A stretch of 64,000 bases of DNA from Apiotrichum sp. Y4204 (taxonomy: Eukaryota > Basidiomycota > Tremellomycetes > Trichosporonales > Trichosporonaceae): NCBI GenBank assembly GCA_025531455.1, contig JAMYHL010000014.1, positions 62,001 through 126,000 of the forward strand, in the 5' to 3' direction. The position numbers were made by a program, and so were the translations under genes. Positions 1-12,742 of the stretch are shown piece by piece (the first letter of the stretch is position 1; every line of letters starts with the position of its first letter). A model generated the notes under the pieces. The model searched no databases. It had not been told where the DNA came from and saw nothing but the letters and a program-made list of their open reading frames with translations.

Positions 1-1449
1 CCGACAAAGGTAACAGGAATCGCCCAAATAATGATGAGGCCAATAGTGAGGGCCCAAGAAGCTGCAGTGCGAAGTTTACGCTGGGGCCAGCTCATGCTGG
101 TATTCGACCATACAATGTCCTCGGGATAAACTTCGATCTTCGTGGCCATCATACGCAAGGCCTTGTCGCTCTTCGGGGCAAGGCGAGCAAAGTTGTGGGC
201 ATCCTCCTGGCGCTGGAAGCGAACAAACGCGACATTGCCCTCCGGTAGCTCATCAATCTTGGCGCGCTCCCGTTCGAGAAGCTCGTTCTGCTCCCTGATG
301 TACTCGGGCGAGGTTTGCAAGTTCATCTTGGTGCCGATGAGGCCAAGGAAACCCTGCTTCCACTTGGGCTGCTTCTTAGGCAGAACGTAACGGTCGACCA
401 TAGAGCCGCCAGACTCGTTGTTCCAAATCCCTGTTCACCTGTCAGTCCTTGCTAGCAACCAGCTATGGCTTAAGATGATGCACTCACCCTTGGCCTCGGG
501 AGTCTTTCCCTTGCGCTGATTCTTGTTGGCAAGTTTGAGGAGCTTGCCAACGCCGTTCTCGAGACGATAAACCTCCTTGTCTCGACGGCTGTACACCTTC
601 TCCACAGGCTTAACCTTGCGAGCAAGCCAGACCTTAGTGATCCCGGCCGCCGGCTTGACAGCGGAGCTGCCGACGTCACTCATGTGAGCCTGGCCAGTAG
701 CAACATTGGCAACGGAGCTGCCAATCTCCCGTATACCAGCCTCAGAGAACATGGACTGGGGGACATTTACAAGAGCGACAGTGCGGGACTTGGTGCTGTT
801 GCGGTCGGAGCGGAGCCAGTTGAGGCGAACCTCCATGAAATGGTTGTACTCGTGCCACAGTAGGTACAGAGTCCATACTGTTCATGTCAGCGCACGACTA
901 AGGTTTGCAGCGAAGATGGTGTCACGTACGCATGAGAATGACCGCCACCAGAAGATGCGCAACGCGACGAGCAGGGATCGTGGTAGGCGCGTTACCGAAC
1001 GTCATGATGTTCAGTCCGTCCAGACCATTGTTTGGCTTCGCCACGCTTCGGCGGTCAGCTTGGAGCCTTGAATCGTGCAGCATCTAGACTTACGATGCGG
1101 GAACGCATACCGCGATGGTGAAGAACACATAGGGGATCAGACAGTAGAAGCCAAAGACCTTCAGGAAACGGAGGAAGAAGTACGCGTCGGGGCCGTTGAG
1201 GTAGAGAACCTCGGAGTCGTCCAAAGTGAGTACTCGTTGCCACCATGCTAAAGGTGCTTTGGGAAGGCCCTCTGCACGCTTGTCTGGCGGGGCAAGTACA
1301 GTGCGAGGCTGAAAGACGCGCTTCAAGGACTTGCGTCCGTAGCAGAGAAGCCAGAATGCGCAGCAGGCGCCAACTGTGATCGCCGCAGTGACCAGAGCGG
1401 CGACGAAGGACGGCGTGGTGGACGCCTGAACTTCCTCTTGGTCCGCCAT
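1..1449 (-). CDS. CSC1/OSCA/TMEM63-like cation channel, C-terminus cut by window edge
   Basis: The exons read 1449..1094, 1045..930, 877..488 and 430..1 (continuing off the left edge). Introns of 48, 52 and 57 nt have GT donors and AG acceptors and keep the frame. The protein starts MADQEEVQAS, followed at once by a membrane segment, a cytosolic stretch (EVLYLNGPDAYFFLRF), another helix, and the family signature LNIMTFGN after NNGLDG. A further helix ends in LLWHEYNHFMEVRLNWL. A long cytosolic domain follows (QSMFSE, DRYVLPKKQPKWKQGF, GNVAFVRF), then the WSNTSMSW element that precedes the conserved channel helices. This order is characteristic of the calcium-permeable, stress-gated CSC1/PHM7/RSN1 family. 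The pore helices lie outside the window. I cannot say which paralogue it is. The start is the first ATG of the only long first exon. Confidence 0.85.
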
Positions 1450-3853
1450 CGTCGGTTGATCTTGATACGGGAAAGAGGCGCAATCCGCGACAAGGGAATG
1501 TGTGTGATCGGTCTGCTATCCGGTAACGACTTCTGTAATCTGAATAGTGCGTCAGCGTGAACCAGACACGCGCTTGGTGAAATGTAATGAGATTAACTGA
1601 AAATTCGAGAAAAGTCCCCGCAATAGAGGTGAGATGGGGTTTTATCCCGCTGCCTTGCGTACGATGACGACTGAGAAGCAGATCCGAGATGTGTGTACGA
1701 GGTGGATAATGGAGGGACAATCACGTAGCGATGCAGGAAACACGCCAGGGCACACTGCAGCTTCGGCGCCAGCTTCATTAAAAGCACGGACGTGACGGGC
1801 GTTGTGTGGGCACGCTTGGGCGGGCAAAAAGGCCAGCCGCTGATAGCCATCAAGGAAAGTTGCGAAAGGGATCGATCGACGAGAACAATATCGGCTGTGT
1901 CGCGACTTACCTGTTGTTGTTGTTGGAGACTGATTGCCAGTCGTTGCGGAATGATTCTGTGCTACCTATGAATCTACTGGTAGAATGGGTAGATGGACAA
2001 CATCAACAGTTCAGTCGCCAACGAGAGGCAATGTTGAATGGCGAGGCGAAGGAATTATGCTGTGGCCACTGTGGATTCGTGTAGGAAAACGGGAGGCGCG
2101 GAGCGAGTACAAGGGAGGCAAGGGGCAGCGCGAGGCGAGCGACCAAGTGCAAGTGATTCCAAAATCCCTCTGCTGTAATGGGGGTGTGACGGGTGAAAGG
2201 GGGGCTTGGCTTCACTGCGCGCACCGACATTCGTGACGCTTTTCTGTGGATCCCATCTCTTCTCTCCCATCCTTCGCCTCTCTCTTCTCCTTCCCTTTGG
2301 CTCTTGCTCGATCACTTCTTGCAGAGCAATCCATGCGAGCCCACTACTACGGGCTCCTAGCTCTTCACCCCATTTACAGGTTAGCACCCATTGGCCCATT
2401 AATAGCTCTCTATACCTTTGACGCGACGCTAAAAGCGCAAAGCTGCGGAGCGCCCACGGAGGGCCAACTCTGATACTGCGTACCGTGTCCACCTCTGACC
2501 CTTTGGCCTGCGGCACGTGCCCTCCCGCCTCTTGCGCACTTCTCGTACCTCTCTCTCATCCTCCCCGTGCCCTCTCAATAGGGTTCTGCATTCTGCAAGT
2601 GACGTACCGCGCGTGTCACGCTTGGGAAGTCCTGACCTCCTCGCCTCCTGGGAGCAAACCTTCAGGCGCCCAGCGCACCCACGCAAAATAACCCATAGCC
2701 CAAAGTTGAAGTAAAACATCGACGTCATGAACCAATAGTAAGCTTGACATAAAACCCCGACCCCTCGGTCGTTAAGGAGCATCATCACGGCTTGAGAGCG
2801 CAGCCTCGCTTGCTCGATGCTCCTCGGCACGGATCGAAAAAGGGCGTCACAGGGAACGCGACCGAGTGCATTCTCTTGGCCACTTCCGTAAGAGGCAGGC
2901 AGGCACCGCCGAAATATACAAAGGGAACACTTTTCCACAGGCTCTGGCGTTCCGCCCCGTCAATGGATTCGGATTGGAGCCGATGACTGACCGATCCACA
3001 ATTATGGCAGGAACTCGGGGGGAGGCAGGAGGTCGGAGGCAACTTGAAATCGAGATCCACTGGTCCACTAGTTCACTGCGCAGACTGCGCGCCCATTCTG
3101 CAACAAGCTTTCTTATCGCAAGCGACCCGATACTGTGGAGTGGCGGAACGATGTCATAGGCTCTTCACAAGCTTTGATGGCGCTCATCATCATGGAAGTT
3201 GGTGTGCACGACGACATGATGTATGGCGCGTAGCGGACCGCTTCTTTGAGGAGCGGTCTGTCCGTATGGTATCATGGAGCCTTTGTTGCTTCGCCGATTA
3301 ATAGATCAGTTTAGCATCGGGTTTGGGTGCATGGGTGCACGGTGGTTTCTTGATTCCCCTGATCATCCTTGGCAACATTGTCCTTCGGGCACGGGCCTTC
3401 CAGGACAAAGGCATCCTCAACTTCCAGCTTGAGGATAGCGCGCCAGTCATCTGCGACGATACAGAGTTGCACCAGATATATGTTATATTACCACAGGACC
3501 ATAGTGTGGACGCATGGGCCATCAGGCCATCAGGCAATGGGACATGAATCCAATGGAAACCCTATCGTTGGTACCCAACGCCTGTAAGTTGTAAGTTACC
3601 CTTATTAGCTCCCGCCACACGCGCCACATTGTGCTCGCCCTCTCATCTAGGGCTGGTTGCCTCAGCAGATGCCTGCTCTTGTTATTCTGAAGAGCTGCAC
3701 CTGCCCGCAAGATACTGTGGGGGGTTGGTAGTGAGGGAAACTGTGAGGGAAACTGTGGGACTCAAGGCACTGCGTGTGGGCGTTGTGACTCCAGACACCG
3801 AATGATCGGTGGCACCATCACGACACCCGGCAATATATTGTAGATAAGCACAA

Positions 3854-3902
3854 GCACTGCGCACCGCAGTGCGCGTAGTGCCTTGCGCGCAGTGCGCAAG
3901 GC
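3854..3902. repeat. Two adjacent perfect hairpins
   Basis: GCACTGCG-CAC-CGCAGTGC (3854-3872, 8-bp stem, 3-nt loop) is followed 7 nt later by GCCTTGCGC-GCAGT-GCGCAAGGC (3880-3902, 9-bp stem, 5-nt loop). The two share the GCGCAGTGC-type core. No gene is adjacent, so the role is unknown. Confidence 0.6.
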
Positions 3903-6000
3903 ATTCAGGTCATGCACGACGTCCAGCCGTCGGTACCCACGGAGATTGGAGTAAATTCAAATCAAGAGTACTGGGCCTGACGGTCTAGAGCCGGAGAACA
4001 AAGTCAAAACATGTGGTCGTCCTCCCTGCGGGGACTCGCTGGTAACGATTGGGCGACGTCGCTGCAAGATGTGTTCACCCTGGCGATCAAACCGTCGTTG
4101 GCCACACCGCCCCCGTTAAAATCCCCGGTTCCCCCTCGATCCTTTCTATGTCTGTACCTGGATCTGCACCTTTCCCCACACCCACGCGCGTCAAGCTTGA
4201 TCATCGTGTACACCGTTCACTAACTCTCTACGACACTTTTCGACACTTACTGCTGTTCACATCTTTCGTGACAACAGGCTGAAGCTGTTCCAAAGCGCAT
4301 CCGCCTCTTGTCCGCACTGGATGGTTCAAGTCGTGTATCAGCTCCCGACATGCAGACCAAGTATGCAACGAGAGGTGACAACCCCGGGCCGAGGGGCGCA
4401 AGGGGCCAAGGGGGATCGGCGTGCAATTGGGTCTATAGCTCAGGTTCCATCGGTCACATTCAAGTGGAAGATCGGCGCTTGCAACGCACTACTCTCGTAG
4501 TCTGTTTCGAGAGCGGTATGGGGTTGTACTACACCAGTACCACGATACCACCATGGCTTTAGTCGTGTGGCAACGGTCCACAGCGTATGACATCAGGACC
4601 GTCGTCATTACGGACGCGTCGAGCCGCTTGTTTCACACGATGGTGAGTATCGGTGACGACATCGGATTCTGTTAAGTAATTCTGTTGTTGCAGACCATTT
4701 CGGCGGCAAACTTATGGTGATATTGTCACTCCTCGCTCGGGTCGAGCCCGTTGTGGCTGGACGCGCCTGAGGATGCCATGTTCACCGACTTACCGGTTCT
4801 CGTCGCGATCCACATTGGAATCTGCTGTGCTTACTAGCTTTTGTTCGGGACCAAAAACGAGGATAGCAGAAGCCCAGAGCTAACTGTGGAAGCCAAAAGG
4901 AGGATTCAAGAAACGTTGCAGAGTACAAGTGGCTAGCGGCTTCCACTTTCCTTGCTTCACCCCTTCTCCATAAGTCTGGCCCACTATCATACTGCACACT
5001 GCCGACATCGATCCTCGTACGACCAACGCGGGTCAAGTAACCGACGCTCACGGCATCTCGGCCGCTCCTTGCTCGCGCTGCTCTGTACTCGGCTCGTTGA
5101 CGCAGGAGCGATTGAGACGTCGTGAGCACCGATGTCCTGCCCGTTGGTCGTACGAGGGTCGATGTCGGCAGTATGTAAGTATGAGAGTCGCAGCCTGCCC
5201 AAGGTACAGGCAGCACGCTTGTTCGGTGGCTTGGAGGACGTCAACTGAAGCTTTAGAATGAGGGATTGGGAATGGCAGTTTTGTCCCAGTGGCTATGAAT
5301 CCTTCACCCCCATGTCAACCCCAGAAGATAACTAAGTATGGCACCGGCTGCTAAACCCCACCAACTGATGAAGTGCGCGGCAGTTGCGTCGAGCCGCGGC
5401 GATTTTGATCTGCAGCCTTTCCGGCCTCGAGCAGTTCATTAATAAATACTGATAACACTAACTCAAGTCCATACCTCACCTCTTACGACCTGTCGGATTC
5501 AATCAATCTTGACACTCGTATCTATCACAGACTGAAAGAATTATAAGGGTTGGATCTCTCGGTTGATTTATATGCGTTGGATCGCTCGGTTGACGAAATG
5601 ATAGGGAGCTTTCTGTGAAGCAGCGACGCGTTGGCGGGAGGCGATTGTGACAGTTTCTTGGTATCGAATGGCTGCTTAGCTGTGCTAATGAGGACTGGGG
5701 ACAACTGACTTTTCTAGTCTGATGTGGGACCATCTTCTCTGTGTTCTCTCTGCGTCACTCCTCAGACCGACACACCAAAGGGTTTCTAGCATCATTACAG
5801 CTTTGCTTGTTCGAAGTAGCAACGAGTGGTAGCCCATCGTCGTTTGACGCATGACTCTCCCTCCGGCAATCACGATTACTTCATGGTCTGCTACAATCAC
5901 CCATGTCAATTATCGTCGCGTGATACTGGCGCATGTTCCATCTCACTTTACTGACTACTCAACCTTGAACATTGTTGAGCAGCCTTGTCGGTGGGATGGG

Positions 6001-6141
<141 letters not shown>

Positions 6142-7669
6142 CTGTTTTGTTTGTTACGCTTCATTGGCAATCGACACTCATACACTAACAGACGCAGCAG
6201 TACAGATTGAACTGTCTGACTTGACGCTCGACGCTCCCAGCTCGACGCTGCCATCAAAGCTCGAAGCTCAGATGCGCGTTCATCTTGTGGTGGCAGATTA
6301 AGATGACTCCACCTGGTGCATCACGACACTGAGCGACGCAGCCGGCCTAACCGGTGACTCGCTTAGGCCCCGTAGATTAGGGCTGTTGTTACACTTGCAA
6401 CGCGGCCTGCCTCGCTGAGGATCACTATCGCAGCCCTCCGATGCATCAGGCTCAACCTAATCGCAGTGTTGCATATGATTGGCAGTGGCTGCCGATGGGG
6501 ACCAATAAAGGGGACGAGGTACCGGGAGCTCGCTGCGCGCTGCGCGTGACGCGGTCCAAGACGCGGAGTACGCACATGCGCAAACAGGCTGGTACGCTGG
6601 TGCGCTGGGGATTGCATGATTGAAAATGCTTATGACTCTGGGCGGCGTTGTGGACGGACTCGGGCCCGGGCCGCCGACAACCGGGTGGCGAAAAATTACA
6701 AACCACTATACTATTGGGCCCTGGGACGCCAGCCAGCCTGATAAAGGACGGAAATACAAAAGGAAGTAAATAACATCATTAAGGGCGCCACACTCAGACA
6801 CCCAGGTGGCGGTGACGGTATTTGGCGGGGCGCCGATCGAATTACAAAGTCATCACAAAGTAATTTTGCAAAGGTGGGCCGGACTCGAATGACCACTCTG
6901 CTAGCAGCGATACTGGCAAGCAAAGCGCAATGCATGTGAGAAAGATGAAGATGAAGATGGGCATGTGTAGGGGAGAGTTGCAAGATGGTGGAATCGTGGA
7001 TAGTAGTGTTGGTGCATTGGTGGGCGGGTGATTTGTCCACTCCCTGTGTATGCCTTTCCATCTATGTGCTATCTTTTCGGTTCCATCCCTGCCAAGCGTG
7101 GCATGCGCCACAGCGGTACAGCGGACTCCACAGCGGGCACATTTCTAGCATTTCTCTCCTCGGCCGCCTCCCACACTGGGCAGACTTGTTCGGCAATGAC
7201 CACAGCCAAGCCCCAGGCCCCATTCAGAATCGAAAATACCACACTCAACTCACTGCGGCTGCTGCATCGATACATCCCGTTTGCGGGGGAAACACAGGTC
7301 GGCAAGATTGATAAAAACACATTTCTCACCTCTCCTCCTCCACTTCTCTCATATCGTCTCGCGCACAACCTTCGCGTCTTGTTCATCCCTATCAACGATT
7401 TGAGAGCGGCCCGTCGTCACCAATTGCAGGCGCACCGCATCAAGACAGCGTTTCGCCTCTCGTCGCGACCTGTCTACTGCCAAGACTTTCCTATCCCTTC
7501 GGACCCTCGCTTCCCCATCACCGCCACCGACTCCGTTCCTCCCTCGCCGCGCGAGGGGTATTCCCTCGACTCCCTCGTAGAGTGCTCCATCGAGCCATCC
7601 GTTTGTACTCCGCAAGCGCGTAGCTTGTCGCACTTGTGAACGAACGCGAAACCCACGACCTTCACCACG

Positions 7670-10262
7670 ATGGCGGCGTTTCGTCCGTTCGATGTCACGG
7701 CGCCCCATTTGATGTATACCATCTTGGGGACGTTCACCGTCCTATTCGGGATGTTCTCACTCTTCGTCAAAGAGAAGCTTTACCTCGGCGAAGCACCAAT
7801 CGCGACCGTCGTAGGGATTATCCTTGGTCCTTATGTTCTCAACCTGTTTGATCCGTACAAATGGGGAGGCGGCAACCAGGGCACCACAGATCTTGTGACC
7901 CTCGAGTTGACGCGTGTTGTCATCGCCATCGGCGTCTTTGCTGTCGGCGTCGAATTGCCAAAAGTAAGTTAGGTTTCTTCACTCGAGAGATCGACGATGT
8001 GTTTACTGGGCGGAAACTCATGGTGCTCCTCGGCACAAGAAAGTCCACTGACAAGTGCAGGCATACATGAAGCGGCACTGGCGTACCATGGCCTTCCTCC
8101 TCGGCCCTGCCATGGTCTATGGCTGGCTAGTCTCGGCCGCATTGATTTATGCGCTGATTCCTGGACTGACCTATCTCTCCTGTCTGGTCATCGCGGCGTG
8201 TGTCACGCCAACCGACCCCATCTTGGCCCAGGCTGTGGTCGGTGGAAAGTTCGCCAACAAACATGTGCCTGCTCATATTCGACACCTTCTGTCTGCCGAG
8301 TCGGGCTGTAACGACGGGGCGGCTTTCCCCTTCCTGTACATAGCCCTCTACCTCACCCTCGACAAGAGCCCAGGGCACGCCGTTGGAGAATGGTTCTACA
8401 TGACATGGCTTTACGAGGTAGCGCTCGGCATCGTCCTCGGCACCGTTCTGGGCTGGTCCGCACGCAAGCTCATGCAGTTCTCCGAGAGGAAGAAGCTTAT
8501 CGACCGACAGTCTTTCGTCGCTCAGTACGTCAGTCTGGCGGTTCTGTCAATTGGCATTTGCACCCTGCTGGGAAGCGACGATTTACTCGCGGCCTTTGCG
8601 TGCGGCACTGCGTTTGCCTGGGACGGTCACTTTAACAAGGCCACCGAGGACTCCCTGTTCTCCAACGTTATCGATCTGTTGTTCAACTGCGCAGCGTTTA
8701 TCTATATTGGAGCGTTGATCCCGTTCAAGGCATTTGCCGATGCGTCTATCAACGTGAGTCATGGCATAGTGTAAATCTGAAGATCGCTCTGACTCTGGCA
8801 GCTCGCAGTCTGGCGTCTCGTCGTCCTCGCTATATTGATCTTGTTGATCCGCCGGCTTCCTGCAATCCTAACCCTCTACAGGTGGATTCCGGACATCAAG
8901 ACAATACGGGAAGCGGTTTTCGTTGGTTGGTTCGGACCTATGGGAGTTGGCGCAATCTTCATTGCAACCCTGGCGCGTCACCACATCCCTCACCCCGAAG
9001 AAGACGGGGATACTTCCCAGGTCGATCTTCTACAGGAGACGATCGTACCCATCGTGTGCATGCTTGTGCTCGCCTCAGTACTTACCCATGGTCTCTCCAT
9101 CCCTTTCTTGGTCTCCGGGCGTCGTGTACACAGCATCACGTATACCTGGTCGCGCAATCCGTCAATGGATACTCGGTCTGGCAACGAACCTGCATGGACA
9201 ACACACACCCGCCGCGTTCAGCCTGGACAGCAAGTGCAAATCAACCGCGACGACGAGGAGGGTGATATGGGCCTCATGAACCATCGTGAAAAGTTAATCG
9301 CGATCGATGACGGAAGCGGAAGCAACTCGTCCGACACCCGTACAGACGACAAGCCGATCACCGGAATCCTCCAGGAACCCCCAACACCCGCGACACCCCC
9401 GCTTGCTCGATACAAGGAGGGCGAGGATCTTGTCATCGAGCGCCGTAACGCCAACAATGGAGTTGACGTGCAAGTCGTTAGAGGAGCGTTCTCACCCCAG
9501 GACGGGCAGCACATCACGATCGACGGCCATGAACTCGATGCCCACGGCCATGTAATCCGGTCTCACAGCAGGACGGCTAATATCCACTCACTATCGGATC
9601 ATCTTCCTCACATCCACGGGCACCATGGGCATCATGAGCACCATGCACATCCGACACGTCACTCGCCTCCGCCTCCACAAAACAACGATGAGGACTCGGA
9701 TAATGATCATTCCACTAATGCCGGCTCCGATGATGAGGACGTCGGAGATGGATTTGTCCGCCGTCGGCCTTATGCGTACAGCGGCCGCACTCCATCCTAC
9801 GGATCCCAGCCCCCGGTCCAGACCGAGACTGCCTCTCCCACCGGTTCCGGTCCAGCCATACACTCCTTCATTCCTGCCTCACGGATTGGCAAGCCCGATA
9901 AGAAGGTGGACAGGAAATCAGAGAAGGAGGCAGGTGGCTGGCGTCGTTACCTTCGCGTGGCCACGACATCCTCCAACTCATCCTCGCAGGCTGAGGAGGG
10001 TCGAGCTGGCGAGGGATCCTCAAACTTCCTCCGCGTTCCGACAGCAGCAAGTATGCGCGCCCCCACGAAGGACGCGTCTGATGAACCGGGAATTCCCCTT
10101 GAACGAACGATTAGCTTCCACCCCAACGTTGCCGATAGCTCGGACACGGCTCCAAGCATGCAGAACTACGGTTCTGCAGCGCCTGGTTTCAAGAAAACGC
10201 CTGGTCTCAGCATGTTCCGCACCACGTCCATCAAGGCTGACGGCGATGATGATGAGCAGTAG
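7670..10262 (+). CDS. NHA1: Fungal plasma-membrane Na+/H+ antiporter, NHA1/SOD2 family
   Basis: Exons 7670..7963, 8061..8753 and 8802..10262 give 815 aa. The N-terminal 400 or so residues are a multi-helix CPA1 exchanger domain, including TPTDPILAQAVVGGKFA, the LLSAESGCNDG motif of the ion-binding region, GSDDLLAAFACGTAFAWDG and FVGWFGPMGVGAIF. Members exchange cytosolic Na+, Li+ and K+ for external protons in salt and pH homeostasis. A long hydrophilic C-terminal tail follows, as usual in fungal Nha1. Here it contains a His-rich patch (HGHHGHHEHHAH, about residues 590-615) and Ser/Asp-rich stretches. The start is the first ATG of a 98-codon first exon that leads directly into the first helix. 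The symbol is assigned by family, not by a database match. Confidence 0.9.
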
Positions 10263-11004
10263 TCCGCTTTGTTGAGGACACTCGGCCACTGGCGTCTCTT
10301 CAAATAGAACAATCTACCAATCTCACGACACTCTACCTTGTTCGTGACGGATAGTGCTAAAACGAAATCGACTGTCGGCGGCACAGATCTGCCTCTTTCG
10401 AGACGATATTATGTTAGTGCATCTCTCTCATCAAACTGTGTTTTTATATCTCCACGCAAGCCATATCTATTTCAAGCATGCATGCATTGTTACTAGACAC
10501 TGCTGTCTGACAGCCGTGTGGTAGGCGCCTCAGTCATTGGTGGCAATTGGTGGAGGCGGGGAAGTGGTCGAGATGGGTTGGGGTCGAAGGGGTCGGGCCA
10601 TTGTATCACGTGACAGAAGCCGTCAACTCACCCCCCACCCCGCGCGCCCCGCGTGCCCCGCGTGTTGTCCCACGATCCCACGCGCACCAACGCGCCAGTG
10701 CTCGGCTTGTGCCGGGTGTGTGCTGGGCGGCTGTGTGTTCTGTGTTTTGCCACCCAGCCAACGCCAACCGCGCCGTCCCGCCCCCCCAATCTGTGACCAT
10801 TGTGGGTGCTGTTGACTGCCCGCTCGATCACACAGCATTCGTCGTCCCATCACAGCGCCCCGTATCAAACTCTGCCCATCCTCGTGTCTTACTACTTATA
10901 TTCTCTGGTTCTCCTCTGGTTCTTATTACCCTGCTTTCATCTCCATTACCCGCAACGCTCCCTCTTTATCACATACCCATACCCCCCCTCGACATACACC
11001 AACA
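10263..11004. other. Intergenic region, 3' of NHA1 and promoter of SLC35F6-like gene
   Basis: No gene is seen. The region contains C-rich repeats around 10627-10690 and the palindrome TCACGTGA, about 0.4 kb before the next start. Confidence 0.6.
10606..10613. promoter_or_regulatory. TCACGTGA E-box-type palindrome
   Basis: This matches the core recognised by bHLH regulators of the Cbf1/USF type. It lies 392 bp upstream of the SLC35F6-like start. The same octamer occurs at three other intergenic places in the window. Function is inferred. Confidence 0.35.
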
Positions 11005-12523
11005 ATGTCAGGCGACATGGGGGTCACTACCCTCATCGCGGGCATGTTCCTCACCGGTTGTGCCAACAGTCTTTTGTGAGTTGTCGCGACGCGTCAGCAA
11101 GACCGTGACAGCTGGTGATCCCCACCGGTCCAATGTCACGGACCCATAAGCCGCTTGCTTACGCTGCAGGACAAAGTATCAGGACAAGATCTGCGTCGAG
11201 AACTGCGACCCTATGAGCAAACACCCACGCGTCGATTTTGAACAGCCCGTATACCAGACGCTCAAGTGAGTTTAGATGTGGGTGAAGTCGTGACTGTGTG
11301 ACGGTCTGGATATTTCCCCGCATGTGCTTCGCACTGCGCAGTCGACGGCCGGAGCTTGATCTGCAATGGTCGTATGGTCCTTATCCGGACGCCGTGGCTG
11401 ACAGGATCAGCATGTTCATCGGCGAGTTCCTCTGCATCCTTCCTCTTATCTGGAGTTGGCTCAACAGGCCGACAAAGGGACGTCCCTCGTATCTGTCGCG
11501 TCTTTCTGCCCGGGATGTCGATGTCGCCGAGTACGAGCCAGTGGACCAGGAGGTTGACACCGCGGAAGTGTCCACTGCTTCGTCCGACACAGATTTGGAG
11601 CGGATTCCCATGTCGGGATGGGCGGTCTTCTGGATGTGGTTCCCGGCCTTCTTTGACAGTGAGTAGCTGTGATCTGCTGAGCTGACTAGGCAGTCTGCGG
11701 CACGACGCTTATGAATGTCGGTCTCATCCTCACTCCGGTATCCATCTACCAGATGTCGCGCGGTGCGCTCGTCCTCTGGGTGGGTGTGCTGTCGGTGATC
11801 TTCCTCAAGCGCCACCTGTTCTTGTACCAGTGGGCGTCTCTGGTGATAGTCACTCTCGGTGTCTTGCTCGTCGGTCTGGCTGGAATGCTGGAGGGCAAGC
11901 GCAGCCAGGGCAAGCTTGACGGTGAGGGCCTCGTGGCGACTCTGCTCGACGTAGCAACGTCGACTCGCGGCGAGGACGACGCAGCAAAGGTTGTGCTGGG
12001 CGTTACTCTTATCCTCTTCGCTCAGATTTTCACCGCCTCGCAATATGTCGTCGAGGAGAAGATTATGGCCCATTACTCCATCGAACCCCTCGCTGCCGTT
12101 ACTCTTGAGGGCACATTCGGTGGCCTTACGACCCTCATCAGCATGCCCGTTCTGCACATGTTCTTCTCGAAGAAGTCGGCGTATTTCGACATGCCTCGCG
12201 GTTGGCGCCAGATCATCAACAACCCCGAGGTCATGTGGGCGTCATTTGCGATCGCCCTCTCGATCGGTGCCTTCAACTTCTTCGGGCTCAGCGTGACTTC
12301 GCGGGTAAGCGCCACGACGCGCTCCACCATCGACACATGCCGAACCCTCGGCATTTGGATCGTCTCCCTCCTCATCGGATGGGAGCATCTTGGCACATAC
12401 TCGCTCCTCCAGGTTGCTGGTTTCAGCATGCTCGTCTACGGAACGTTCGTGTACAACGGTCTCGTCCAGCCCATTCTTTTCAAACCCACTCGCATCGCAC
12501 TTCCAGTGGACGATGACGCATGA
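11005..12523 (+). CDS. SLC35F6-like (drug/metabolite transporter superfamily) membrane transporter
   Basis: Exons 11005..11075, 11170..11265, 11342..11658 and 11694..12523 give 437 aa. The N-terminus MSGDMGVTTLIAGMF leads into TM1 with SLLTKYQDK. A second helix region (EFLCILPLIWSWL) and an acidic cytosolic linker follow. The eight or so remaining helices include MNVGLILTPVSIYQMSRG, AQIFTASQYVVEEKI and STIDTCRTLGIWIVSL. The YQDK and QYVVEEK elements are typical of the SLC35F6/C2orf18 family, within the nucleotide-sugar-transporter-like DMT group. The substrate is not known from sequence. The human relative is lysosomal/mitochondrial, but location here is inference. The ATG sits in an AACAATG context after a pyrimidine-rich leader. 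Confidence 0.85.
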
Positions 12524-12742
12524 CGATGATTGTGATATATCCGGCCAAGTCGCTTTGGCTGTTGTCGTAGAATTGCGCCGTATAGCATGTAGATTCTTCA
12601 TGGGAAAGATAAGTACATTGAGGCAGAGCAGAACTAAGGAATCACCCGGTTGGAATTTCTTTTACACACACATCTAATCTTTGCTTCACCTCGGCCGCGA
12701 TTATTGAATACTGGAAGCAAACGATGGGGCGGCGAGTGTCGA

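Noticed and set aside
7028..7639. A 203-residue frame just upstream of NHA1
   Set aside because: Pyrimidine-rich 5' leader sequence of the antiporter with no domain, ending shortly before the real start.
10547..11149. A 200-residue plus-strand frame before the SLC35F6-like gene
   Set aside because: It is a pyrimidine-rich leader and overlaps the true first exon of that gene in another frame.
11381..12157. A 258-residue minus-strand frame
   Set aside because: Antisense to the SLC35F6-like exons, which have clear family motifs.
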